Notes under the pieces: model-generated | Database searches by the model: none | Seen by the model: only the letters and a program-made list of their open reading frames with translations | What the model was told of the DNA's origin: nothing | Assembly (NCBI GenBank): GCA_016793645.1 | Contig: JAEUHD010000185.1 | Location: forward strand, 1 to 64,000 | Direction: 5' to 3' | DNA: 64,000 bases | From: Verrucomicrobiales bacterium | Lineage (GTDB): Bacteria > Verrucomicrobiota > Verrucomicrobiia > Limisphaerales > UBA9464 | Made by a program: the position numbers and the translations under genes | In this document: positions 1 to 7,479 of the stretch, one piece after another | Position numbering within the stretch: position 1 is the stretch's first letter | Layout of the letters: the number at the start of each line of letters is the position of its first letter

Positions 1-218
1 CTGGACTACGAGCGCGGGTTTGTAGTGCAGGCTTCAGCCTGTGGTTCGGCGACGCGGGGGCGGCGGTTTGGGCGGGGGGAGCAGCCTGAAGGCTGGACTA
101 CGAACGAGTGGGTTTGTAGTGCAGGCTTCAGCCTGTGGTTCGGCGATGTGAGGGCGGCGGTTTGGGGGGGAGCAGCCTGAAGGCTGGACTACGAACGAGT
201 GGGTTTGTAGTGCAGGCT
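1..218. repeat. REP-type hairpin tandem array
   Basis: About 2.4 copies of a 91-92 base unit starting at 1, 93 and 184 and running off the left edge. Each unit carries two oppositely oriented hairpins, GTAGTGCAGGCTTCAGCCTG and its inverse form CAGCCTGAAGGCTGGACTAC, so the unit looks like a BIME-style pair of REPs. The same hairpins recur at 12918-13165 and, with a changed stem, at 48861-48886. No gene is visible inside; the open frames crossing it are by-products of the repeat. Confidence 0.9.
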
Positions 219-223
219 GCCCT

Positions 224-1105
224 TCACCCGCGCCATCGCCCCAGCCGTTCCCGGAGGCGGAGGCTTCGTCCTGCATCCGGGACGAGGTTGGGGAAGTCCA
301 TCTCCAACTGGCCGGCATCCGGCACCACACCCCACGCGGTGACCGTGAAGGCCTCATGGGGTCGGCCTTCGGGCAGTCCCAATTCCCGGGCCTGGCGGGC
401 AAATCGAGCCCGGAGCTTCTCCTTCCACGCTTCCAGATGAGCGGTGGGCTCGATCTGGTGGCGGGCCACCCACGGCAGCCATTCGTTGATCTGGCTTTGA
501 TGGCACCAGGACTCCTCGGCGACCACGTCAAAGGCCTCCGCAATGTCCACGGCCAGGTCGATCTGGTTCGCCCCGGCCATGTAGCCGTCATAGGTGTTGA
601 GGATCACGGGCGTCTTGACGAAACGCGACGCCGTCTCGTCCGCCACGGGATACTCATCCAGGAAGGCGTGCGGCACGTTGATCATGTAGGCCACCCGGCG
701 CACGGCCTCCGCCACGGTGATGTGGTCGGGGTGGACGCCGGCCAGTGGATCCACGGGCAACGGGGGGCACAGAAGGTAATCCGGTTCGAACTCGCGGATG
801 CTCCGCCACAGGGCTGCGAGCAGATCCGTGGTCAGGGTCCGGCAGGCCTCCTCAAAGGGGCGTCCGTCGGGCTTCTTCAGGAGCTCGAACGAATACTGTC
901 CGACGCGGGCGCTGGCTTCCTGTTCCGCCAGCCGCACGCGGGCGGTTTCGGCACGGGTCCGGGCGTGATGACCGGACCGTCCGTCGGTGCACACGAGGAC
1001 CTTCCCGGTGAAGTCCGCCCCGCGTTGCCGCCGCCAGAGTTCAAACGTGCCGGCGGCGACGAACTCGAAGTCATCGAAGTGGGCATGGACATGCAGGACG
1101 CGCAT
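224..1105 (-). CDS. PIG-L (LmbE-like) family deacetylase
   Basis: A 293-residue protein of the PIG-L/LmbE zinc-dependent N-deacetylase family, which removes acetyl groups from GlcNAc-type sugars or conjugates. The metal site is recognisable: an N-terminal strand ends in AHFDDFE, a variant of the family's AHPDDE, and a second histidine motif HPDH lies near residue 125. No signal peptide is visible, so it is probably cytoplasmic. The C-terminus ends a few bases from the REP array, so the terminal residues may have been changed by repeat insertion. It lies about 90 bases downstream of the trigger factor gene on the same strand. The substrate cannot be told from sequence; the Phe in place of Pro in the first motif is a small departure from the family. 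Confidence 0.85.
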   Translation of the reverse strand: MRVLHVHAHFDDFEFVAAGTFELWRRQRGADFTGKVLVCTDGRSGHHARTRAETARVRLAEQEASARVGQYSFELLKKPDGRPFEEACRTLTTDLLAALWRSIREFEPDYLLCPPLPVDPLAGVHPDHITVAEAVRRVAYMINVPHAFLDEYPVADETASRFVKTPVILNTYDGYMAGANQIDLAVDIAEAFDVVAEESWCHQSQINEWLPWVARHQIEPTAHLEAWKEKLRARFARQARELGLPEGRPHEAFTVTAWGVVPDAGQLEMDFPNLVPDAGRSLRLRERLGRWRG

Positions 1106-1192
1106 CGCTGAAGCATGTCCCCGACCCCGGAGCCCGCCAAAGCGAAACCGTCCGGGACGTGAACTCCAACGTCCCCCGGGATGGGGTTGGCG

Positions 1193-2515
1193 TCAGGCCG
1201 CGGGTGCTGCCGCGGCCGGCACTTCCTCGACCTTGGCGTTGAGCTCAAGCCAGTCGAGCACCTTGCCGGTCAGGATGTCCTGCTGGATCTCGGGGAAGGC
1301 GTTCCGTTCCTGGAGCACCTTGACCATCTTGTCCGGGGCCATCTGGTTTTGCTGGGCCAGCAGGGTGATGCGCTGGGCGATTTCCTGACGGTCCACACCG
1401 ATCTTCTCGATCTCGGCGATCCGGTTGAGGACAAACGCCGCCTTCACGCGGTCCCGGGCGCTGTTCTGCGCACTCTGGAAGATCTCGTTCTTCTTCTCCT
1501 CGATGAGTTCCTTGGCGATGCCGCGCTGCTGGTTCTCGTTGACGATGTTGTACACCAGGTTGCGCGTCTCGGTGGCCAGCACGCTTTCGGGCAGGTCGAA
1601 CGTGAGCGGTTCCAGGAGCTGGCGGAGCAACTGGTCGCGAACCGCGCGCTTGGCGCGGAAGTTCAGTTCGTTTTGCAGGTCGCGCCGGACACCCTGGCGC
1701 AACTGCTCCAGGTCGGAGGCTCCCAGGGACTTCGCGAACTCGTCGTTCAATTCGGGAAGAATCTTCTCCCGGACACTGGTCACCTCGACCTCGTACACGC
1801 CTTCCTTGCCCACCAGCTCGGCGATCACGAATCCCTCCGGAAAGGTCACCTTCACGGTGCGCTTGTCGCCGGCCGTGGCTCCCACGAGCTGTTCGGTGAA
1901 TCCGGGAATGAAGAATCCCTCGGCAATCAGCATCCAGGTGTCCCGCTTCTCCGTCAGACCCCGCGCCGTGGGATTGAAGTCGGTCAGCGGCTTGCCCTCG
2001 CAGGTGCCGGCGTAGTGCACGACCACGACGTCACCGGTCTGCGCCGGCCGCGTCACCTCGTTGTACTTCACCTGCTGTTCGCGGAGCGTCGTGAGGGCGC
2101 GGTCCACATCGGCGTCCGACACGGCCGCCGTTTCCCGCTTGGCGCTGAGGCCCTTGTACGTGGGCAGCTCGAATTCCGGGGCGTGCTCCAAGGTGACGGT
2201 GTAGCCGAACGGCTGGCCGCGTCCGAAGGACTGCTCCTCGACGTCCAGCGTGGTCAGGATGCGCAGCTTCTGCTCCTGGGCGGCTTCCCGGTAGGACTCC
2301 TCGAACAGGCGACGCCGGGTGTCCTCCTGGATGCGGGATTCAAAATTCTTGGCGACGAGATGCCGGGGCGCCTTCCCCGGGCGGAATCCGGGAAGCTGCG
2401 CCTGGCGGGTGAATTGGCTGGTGACCTCGTCAAAGGCCTTGGTGACCTTTTCCACCGACACTTCGACGCGGAGCAGCTTCTTGCAGGGACCCAGATTTTC
2501 GACGGAAACGTTCAC
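1193..2515 (-). CDS. tig: Trigger factor
   Basis: Ribosome-associated chaperone and peptidyl-prolyl isomerase that meets nascent chains at the exit tunnel. The 440-residue length is normal. The N-terminal domain has the ribosome-binding signature GFRPGKAP near residues 44-51. The FKBP-like domain follows at about 155-245 (GDVVVVHYAGTCEGKPL), and the long helical C-terminal domain ends in an Ala/Pro-rich tail. The start is a GTG at 2515 preceded by AAAGGT at a suitable distance. In many bacteria tig is followed by clpP-clpX; here it is followed by the PIG-L gene, so that linkage is absent. Confidence 0.96.
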   Translation of the reverse strand: MNVSVENLGPCKKLLRVEVSVEKVTKAFDEVTSQFTRQAQLPGFRPGKAPRHLVAKNFESRIQEDTRRRLFEESYREAAQEQKLRILTTLDVEEQSFGRGQPFGYTVTLEHAPEFELPTYKGLSAKRETAAVSDADVDRALTTLREQQVKYNEVTRPAQTGDVVVVHYAGTCEGKPLTDFNPTARGLTEKRDTWMLIAEGFFIPGFTEQLVGATAGDKRTVKVTFPEGFVIAELVGKEGVYEVEVTSVREKILPELNDEFAKSLGASDLEQLRQGVRRDLQNELNFRAKRAVRDQLLRQLLEPLTFDLPESVLATETRNLVYNIVNENQQRGIAKELIEEKKNEIFQSAQNSARDRVKAAFVLNRIAEIEKIGVDRQEIAQRITLLAQQNQMAPDKMVKVLQERNAFPEIQQDILTGKVLDWLELNAKVEEVPAAAAPAA

Positions 2516-2636
2516 GAATTTGACCTTTCTACGACATGAATCACCCCCGGGCGGCCACGCGGCCGTCCAGCGGCAAAGAGTCCGGAAGCTAGGGACTTTC
2601 CCGCAATACGGTCAAGGTTGGCGTTTTGGGGAAACA

Positions 2637-2667
2637 GAGTCGCCCGGGGTCCGGACGGGCGGGACTC
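2637..2667 (-). terminator. Candidate intrinsic terminator after the kinase
   Basis: On the minus strand GAGTC...GACTC arms enclose GCCCG...CGGGC and are followed by TGTTT. The hairpin begins in the stop codon of the histidine kinase and would end the outer-membrane protein/YfiR/kinase operon before tig. The T-run is short and one arm has a two-base bulge, so support is moderate. Confidence 0.45.
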
Positions 2668-4981
2668 AGATGTCGTTGCCCACGTTGGCCGCCACCTGGA
2701 TGGCCCTGCGGATCTCCTCCGCCAGCTCGTGGGTGGAGTAACCACCCTTTTGAAGGACCTCGATGGCCTGCCCGTGCAGACGGGTCCGATCCTCCGGGGT
2801 CAGATCCTTGGCCGTGACGACAATCACGGGAATGTTGCGCCCTTCCGGACGGCGTCGGAGGGCTTCCAGAAAGGAAAACCCGTCCATTTCGGGCATCATG
2901 AGATCCAGGAGGATCACGTCCGGAACCCGGGCCGCGACGCGTTCGAGTCCGATCCGCCCGTTCTCGGCCTCCGTGACCGTCCACCCGTGCTTCTCGGCGG
3001 CGCGGCGCAGGACATCCCGCGTGGACGTGTCGTCCTCCACGACCAGAATCTCCGGGTCCCGCCGATTCTTGCAGTGCTTCGCCAGGACCACGGTCAGGCG
3101 GTTCCAGTCGATCGGCTTGATCAGATAGTCGGCGGCGCCGAGGGCGAATCCCAGGTTCCGGTCGTCCACCACGGTCATCATGATCACCGGGACGTCGGCC
3201 GTCGCCGGGTCGGCCTTCAGGCGCGACAACACCGCCCAGCCGTCCATGCCCGGCATCATGACATCCAGCGTGATGGCGTGGGGCTTGAGTTTCGCGGCGA
3301 GAGTGAGGCCTTCCATCCCGGAAGCCGCGGTGTGGACCGTGTATCCGGCCCGCGCCAGGGTGCGCTGGATCAGGTCCCGCGCGGCATTCTCGTCGTCAAT
3401 GACCAGGACAACGGCGCCTTTTCGTTCGACGGAGGTATCCGAAGTGCCGGCCGGTTTGGATTCCGGGGAGGACTTGGATTCGGGAGCCGGTTCCCGGACC
3501 TCGGTGGGAATCCGCACGGTGAAGGTGGAACCCTTGCCCAGTTCACTGACCACCGAGAGCTGGCCGCCCATCATTTCGCAGAAGCTCCGGCTGATGGAGA
3601 GTCCGAGTCCGGTGCCGCCGTAGCGTCGCGTTGTGGACGCCTCCGCCTGGGTGAAGGGGCGGAACAGCCGGCCGATCTGTTCCGGAGTCATGCCGATGCC
3701 CCGGTCGGTGACGCGGAGGATCAGCTCATCCGGTTCACCGGCCGGGTCGGATTGGGCCCGGGAACGTTCCACCTCGAGGCGGATCAGTCCGGCCTCGGTG
3801 AACTTGTTGGCATTGCTCAGGAGGTTGAAGAGGATCTGGCGGACCTTGGTCTGGTCCGCCCGGATGCTTCCGATATCCGCCGGACAGGCAACCTCCAGCT
3901 GGTTTCCGCTCTTGGCGGTCATGGGTCGGATCGTGGAGATCACCTCCTCGACCATTCGTCCGGCGTCGAAGGTCTCCAGGAACAGGGTCATCTTCCCGGC
4001 CTCAATCTTGGAGAGATCGAGGATGTCGTTGATCAGTCCGAGCTGGTGGCGGGCCGCGGCATGGATCTTCTGGAGGTCGGCGGCAATGCGGTTTTGTCCC
4101 TCCTCCTCCATCTCCTCGCACAGCAGTTCCGAGTAGCCGATGATGGCATTGAGGGGCGTTCGCAGCTCGTGGCTCATGTTGGCGAGGAACTGGCTCTTGG
4201 CCAGGGTGGCGGCCATCGCCTTTTGCTGGGATTCCGCGAGCTGCTGGTTGACCTCCCGGAGGAGCCGCTCGTGCTTCTCGATCTGCCCGAGCATGCCGTT
4301 GAAGGATTCGATCAGCGTCCCCACCTCGTCCGCGGACTGCTGGACCGCCCGCACCGAGTAGTCGCGCTTTTCGGAGATCACCTGCGCCACCCGGGCAAGG
4401 TCGAGGATTGGTTTGGAGATCTCGCGCTGAAGACGGGAGGCGAGCAGCAGGGCGATGGCGGCGGAAACCACCAGCATGACGGCAACGACCCCGATGTTCT
4501 GCCACGTGCGCCGGGTGAGGTCCGACAGATCGTACTTGAGGAAGATCGTGCCGACCCGCTCGTCGCCGTGCTGGATGGGCTGGGTGACGATGAGTTCACC
4601 GGGAAGAAACTGATGCCCGGGCTGCGGAGCGCGCTCCGGAACCCCGATGGGCGAAGCACCATCGGACGCGTAGTCGACGAAGCGCTGTCCGTCCGCCTTG
4701 TAGATGGCCGCCGCAACCACCTGCGGTTTGGCCTGCAACGACCCGAGGGTCTGGGCCGCGTTCTTGGCATCGTCAAACTCAATGGCCGAGGCGGCACTCT
4801 GACCCAGGCTGGTGGCCACCACGGACAGATCGGACAGGACCGTCCGCCGGTAGGACCAGTAATCGTTGAGGACGAACTGGACCGCGGCCGCCAGCAGGGC
4901 GACGGTCGTCGTCACCAGGACCAGGCTCAGCAGTTTCCGCTGAATCGACGTCGCGCGTTTCCAGATCATGGAGAACCGCAT
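2666..4981 (-). CDS. Hybrid sensor histidine kinase with two receiver domains
   Basis: An inner-membrane kinase of 771 residues. In order: a transmembrane helix (about 18-40), a periplasmic sensor domain resembling CHASE8, a second helix (about 162-185), HAMP (about 186-240), HisKA with phospho-acceptor His271 in NMSHELRTPLNAIIGY, an HATPase domain with VTDRGIGM and GGTGLGL boxes, then two receiver domains. The aspartates are Asp573 (TLDVMMPGMDG) and Asp693 (LLDLMMPEMDG). There is no HPt or DNA-binding output domain, so phosphate must pass to another protein or the receivers tune the kinase. The ATG shares its A with the stop codon of the YfiR-like gene upstream (TGATG), which indicates translational coupling. 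In known systems a periplasmic YfiR partner represses a CHASE8/HAMP membrane protein (YfiN); a similar relationship here is inferred. Confidence 0.93.
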   Translation of the reverse strand: MRFSMIWKRATSIQRKLLSLVLVTTTVALLAAAVQFVLNDYWSYRRTVLSDLSVVATSLGQSAASAIEFDDAKNAAQTLGSLQAKPQVVAAAIYKADGQRFVDYASDGASPIGVPERAPQPGHQFLPGELIVTQPIQHGDERVGTIFLKYDLSDLTRRTWQNIGVVAVMLVVSAAIALLLASRLQREISKPILDLARVAQVISEKRDYSVRAVQQSADEVGTLIESFNGMLGQIEKHERLLREVNQQLAESQQKAMAATLAKSQFLANMSHELRTPLNAIIGYSELLCEEMEEEGQNRIAADLQKIHAAARHQLGLINDILDLSKIEAGKMTLFLETFDAGRMVEEVISTIRPMTAKSGNQLEVACPADIGSIRADQTKVRQILFNLLSNANKFTEAGLIRLEVERSRAQSDPAGEPDELILRVTDRGIGMTPEQIGRLFRPFTQAEASTTRRYGGTGLGLSISRSFCEMMGGQLSVVSELGKGSTFTVRIPTEVREPAPESKSSPESKPAGTSDTSVERKGAVVLVIDDENAARDLIQRTLARAGYTVHTAASGMEGLTLAAKLKPHAITLDVMMPGMDGWAVLSRLKADPATADVPVIMMTVVDDRNLGFALGAADYLIKPIDWNRLTVVLAKHCKNRRDPEILVVEDDTSTRDVLRRAAEKHGWTVTEAENGRIGLERVAARVPDVILLDLMMPEMDGFSFLEALRRRPEGRNIPVIVVTAKDLTPEDRTRLHGQAIEVLQKGGYSTHELAEEIRRAIQVAANVGNDI

Positions 4982-5568
4982 CAACGGGAAACCAGGCGCG
5001 CCAGCTTCAGGAGCTGGGAGCTGAACTCAATCCGGGACTGGGTTGCCGCCGCCCGGTTGATCTCCATGACAATCCGGTTGGGTCCGTTGAGGAGATTCAC
5101 CATCCCGCCCTTCTGGGCGAAGCCGTCCACTTCCCCCACGGTCAGGACGGGTTTGTCCTTGAACGACTCGGCGATCTGGGCGAGCTGGCCCTTCTCGGAG
5201 GAGCCCACATACAGGACCCGGCACTTCGCGGCATCGGCCACCGAGTTGATTCGCCGGACCTGCAGTTTCCGGCCCTGGACGACCTTTCCGTCGAGAACGT
5301 CCATGGCCTCCGGGAAGGGGATGGTTCCGAGGAGCCCGATCTCGATGGTGTCGGAAGGTCCCACGGGGGAATCCGCCGGCCATTCCACGTACTTGATGAT
5401 GTTGAAGAGCACCCCGGCCTTGAGTTCGTACTCCCGGAGGGTGGCGTTCTGCGCGGACGCCGACCAAAGCCCGCACGCCATTCCGAGGCAGAGCAGCAGC
5501 CTCCGTCCGGTTCCCGGGGAACCGGTGCGCCCAGGACGGGACACAGGAATTGCGAGCTGGGGTGTCAT
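4981..5568 (-). CDS. YfiR/DUF4154-family periplasmic protein
   Basis: A 195-residue exported protein with an N-terminal hydrophobic segment ending at ASAQ. The body matches the YfiR/DUF4154 pattern: ELKAGVLFNIIKYVEWP at the start of the mature part, IGLLGTIPF, RVLYVGSSE, VLTVGEVDGFAQKGGMVNL and a C-terminal RIEFSSQLLKLARLV. YfiR proteins sense envelope or redox state and restrain a membrane partner. The neighbours are an outer-membrane protein 15 bases upstream and a CHASE-like histidine kinase directly downstream. The partnership with that kinase is inferred from this arrangement. Confidence 0.88.
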   Translation of the reverse strand: MTPQLAIPVSRPGRTGSPGTGRRLLLCLGMACGLWSASAQNATLREYELKAGVLFNIIKYVEWPADSPVGPSDTIEIGLLGTIPFPEAMDVLDGKVVQGRKLQVRRINSVADAAKCRVLYVGSSEKGQLAQIAESFKDKPVLTVGEVDGFAQKGGMVNLLNGPNRIVMEINRAAATQSRIEFSSQLLKLARLVSR

Positions 5569-5583
5569 CGGAGGAGGGATGCG

Positions 5584-6732
5584 TCAGTGAAAGGTGTAGC
5601 TCCAACCGGCGGTGATGAACCAGGCAATTCCAAGGTTCGGGCCATCGATGTTTTGGTACATGGGCAGTCCGCCTTCCACGGAGAAACGGTTCCCCTTGAG
5701 GACGCCGTGCGGGATGTAGAAGTTGAGTCCGAAGACGGCATCGAGGCGCTCGCCGGCCTGCATCTGGGCGTCAAAGGCGGGATTGAGCGCCGGGTCGAGA
5801 TCGGGATCCGCGCCGTGGATGTCGAAACACTGGCGCCAGTTGAACCTCAGGGAGGGCCCAAACCAGTTCGCAACCTTGTACTCGGCCCAGGCGTCCACGA
5901 AGTACTGGCTGCCGAGGCGGTAATCGTTTTCGTTGTAGCCCACCGGAAGCACGCCCAGCCCATGGACCCCCCAGGCCCAGTTCTCGGATTCCCCGAGGTA
6001 GGCGAGTCCGGGTTCCAGGTTCACCGTACCCGAACCCAACTGCATCCAGTACTCAAGGCGCCGGGGAACCCCGGACCGGGTGCTTGTCTGATTGATGGAC
6101 CCGGTCGGCACGGTCAGACCGGCATTCAACACCAGTCGATTGCCCCGCTCCCGGGGGTTTCCATACACGTTGATCAGGGACATCAGGTTCAGGTCGCCGA
6201 TCCCGCCGGACTTGGCGGTAAACGTCTCCCCGTCGTCCATGATGTGGTCCATGGTCATCTGCTCGAACGGCACCATGGCCATGAAATTGAGGTCGTCGAG
6301 CGGCGCGTACATCAGCTCGACCATTTCCATCTGCATGGTCATCCGGGTGTGGACCATGGGATATTCCTCCAGGACCTGGGCGGGAGACACCTTGTGGCTC
6401 CCCACGTAGTTCTGGTTCATGTCGGTGAACATGTACCGGAATCCCACCATCCATTCACCGGCGAGATGGGTATGGCTTCCGAGCACGTTGATCGGCGTGA
6501 TCTCGGACTCGAGCAGGTTCTCGAGGCTCATGTCGGTCAGGTCCTTCGGCTTGACCGGAGAGGCTTGGGCCGACTCACCCGCCCGGATGGGAAGTGACAG
6601 GATCACCCATGCGGTCGCCAGAAGGGGAAGCCCCCACCGGGCCGCGCTCCCGGAGACCGGGGAACCTTCGGACAAACCAACCGGCGTCCTTGTTCCAGCG
6701 GATCGGGTGAGGTCCTTGGGGCGTCGGTTCAT
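5584..6732 (-). CDS. Putative outer-membrane beta-barrel with TonB-receptor-like N-terminus
   Basis: A 382-residue exported protein with a hydrophobic segment near residues 33-50. After the signal comes DLTDMSLENLLESEIT, which resembles the short DLSELSLEDLLN-type element at the N-terminus of TonB-dependent receptors encoded beside YfiR/kinase pairs. The rest alternates aromatic and polar residues, contains several Met-rich stretches (MTMQMEMVELMY, FEQMTMDHIMDD) and ends in an aromatic strand, GWSYTFH, as barrels do. It resembles the MetA-pathway/transporter-type outer-membrane family more than a full TonB receptor. It is the first gene of a three-gene operon with YfiR and the kinase. The ligand is unknown; the Met and His content could suit metal sensing, but that is speculation. 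Confidence 0.7.
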   Translation of the reverse strand: MNRRPKDLTRSAGTRTPVGLSEGSPVSGSAARWGLPLLATAWVILSLPIRAGESAQASPVKPKDLTDMSLENLLESEITPINVLGSHTHLAGEWMVGFRYMFTDMNQNYVGSHKVSPAQVLEEYPMVHTRMTMQMEMVELMYAPLDDLNFMAMVPFEQMTMDHIMDDGETFTAKSGGIGDLNLMSLINVYGNPRERGNRLVLNAGLTVPTGSINQTSTRSGVPRRLEYWMQLGSGTVNLEPGLAYLGESENWAWGVHGLGVLPVGYNENDYRLGSQYFVDAWAEYKVANWFGPSLRFNWRQCFDIHGADPDLDPALNPAFDAQMQAGERLDAVFGLNFYIPHGVLKGNRFSVEGGLPMYQNIDGPNLGIAWFITAGWSYTFH

Positions 6733-6962
6733 CGCAATGAATCAGTCGGACAAGCTCCGAACAGCGGAACCCTCCTGCGCCGGCATCCGTTCCCTCGACA
6801 GGCGACAAATCGGGGATGTTGAAGGCGGGGATGTCCGACACCCGGATGAAACAATGGAAGTCCCGGCCTGTGCAAGCGCGGCGCAGGGGCAATCCGGGTT
6901 CCTTTGACTTGCCAATCGCGCCCGCGGGATTCTGCCGGCGCCGGCGCAACGGATGGTCTGGG

Positions 6963-7355
6963 GGAGGTGGAGCCGCGCTGCCGCGCGGTTCTGAATTCGG
7001 TCCGGGGCAGGGCCGTCGCGGACCCCGGAGCGTGTGGAGAGTCGTTGCGCGGATGGGAGGTGCCAGGGTGTGGGTCCCCCGCACGGAGGTGCGGAGGAGG
7101 GGTCACCCGCGGGCGCAGCCCGCGGCCACCCAGTTGGAAGGGGGTGGAGCCGCGCTGCCGCGCGGTTCTGAATTCGGTCCGGGGCAGGGCCGTCGCGGAT
7201 CCCGGGGCGTGTGGAGAGTCGTTGCGTGGATGGGAAGTGCCGGGGCGTGGATCCTCCGCACGGAGGTGCGGAGGAGGGGTCACCCGCGGGCGCAGCCCGC
7301 AGCCACCCAGCCCGCGGCCACCCAGCCCGCGGCCACCCAGCTTGCAGCCACCTAG
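6963..7355 (+). repeat. Tandem pair of large multi-hairpin repeats
   Basis: Two direct copies (about 6963-7140 and 7141-7355) of a unit near 180 bases. Each contains GCCGCGCTGCCGCGCGGTTC, a GTCCGGGGCAGGGCC-like segment, CCGCACGGAGGTGCGG and GGGCGCAGCCCGC, all capable of hairpins. The second copy ends in short reiterations of CCACCCAGCCCGCGG. Inverted copies lie at 17725-18193, 40069-40244 and 61337-61490. The 6733-6962 stretch and 7356-7479 hold no further gene that I can support. Confidence 0.88.
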
Positions 7356-7479
7356 GGACTGCTTTCGTTGACAGCCGGCGCCCATTCGGACGGCATCGGT
7401 CCATCGCAAAGGGATCCGAAGGGTGTCCGTGCGAATACCTCTTGTGCGGTTTTGGAAGGAGCGGTTGTTACTGGATAGA

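Noticed and set aside
1-218. CRISPR array
   Set aside because: Repeats are palindromic and in both orientations, the spacers are themselves repeated, and no cas gene is present.
2618-5590. 990-residue plus-strand open frame
   Set aside because: Antisense to the histidine kinase and the YfiR-like gene, with no domain.
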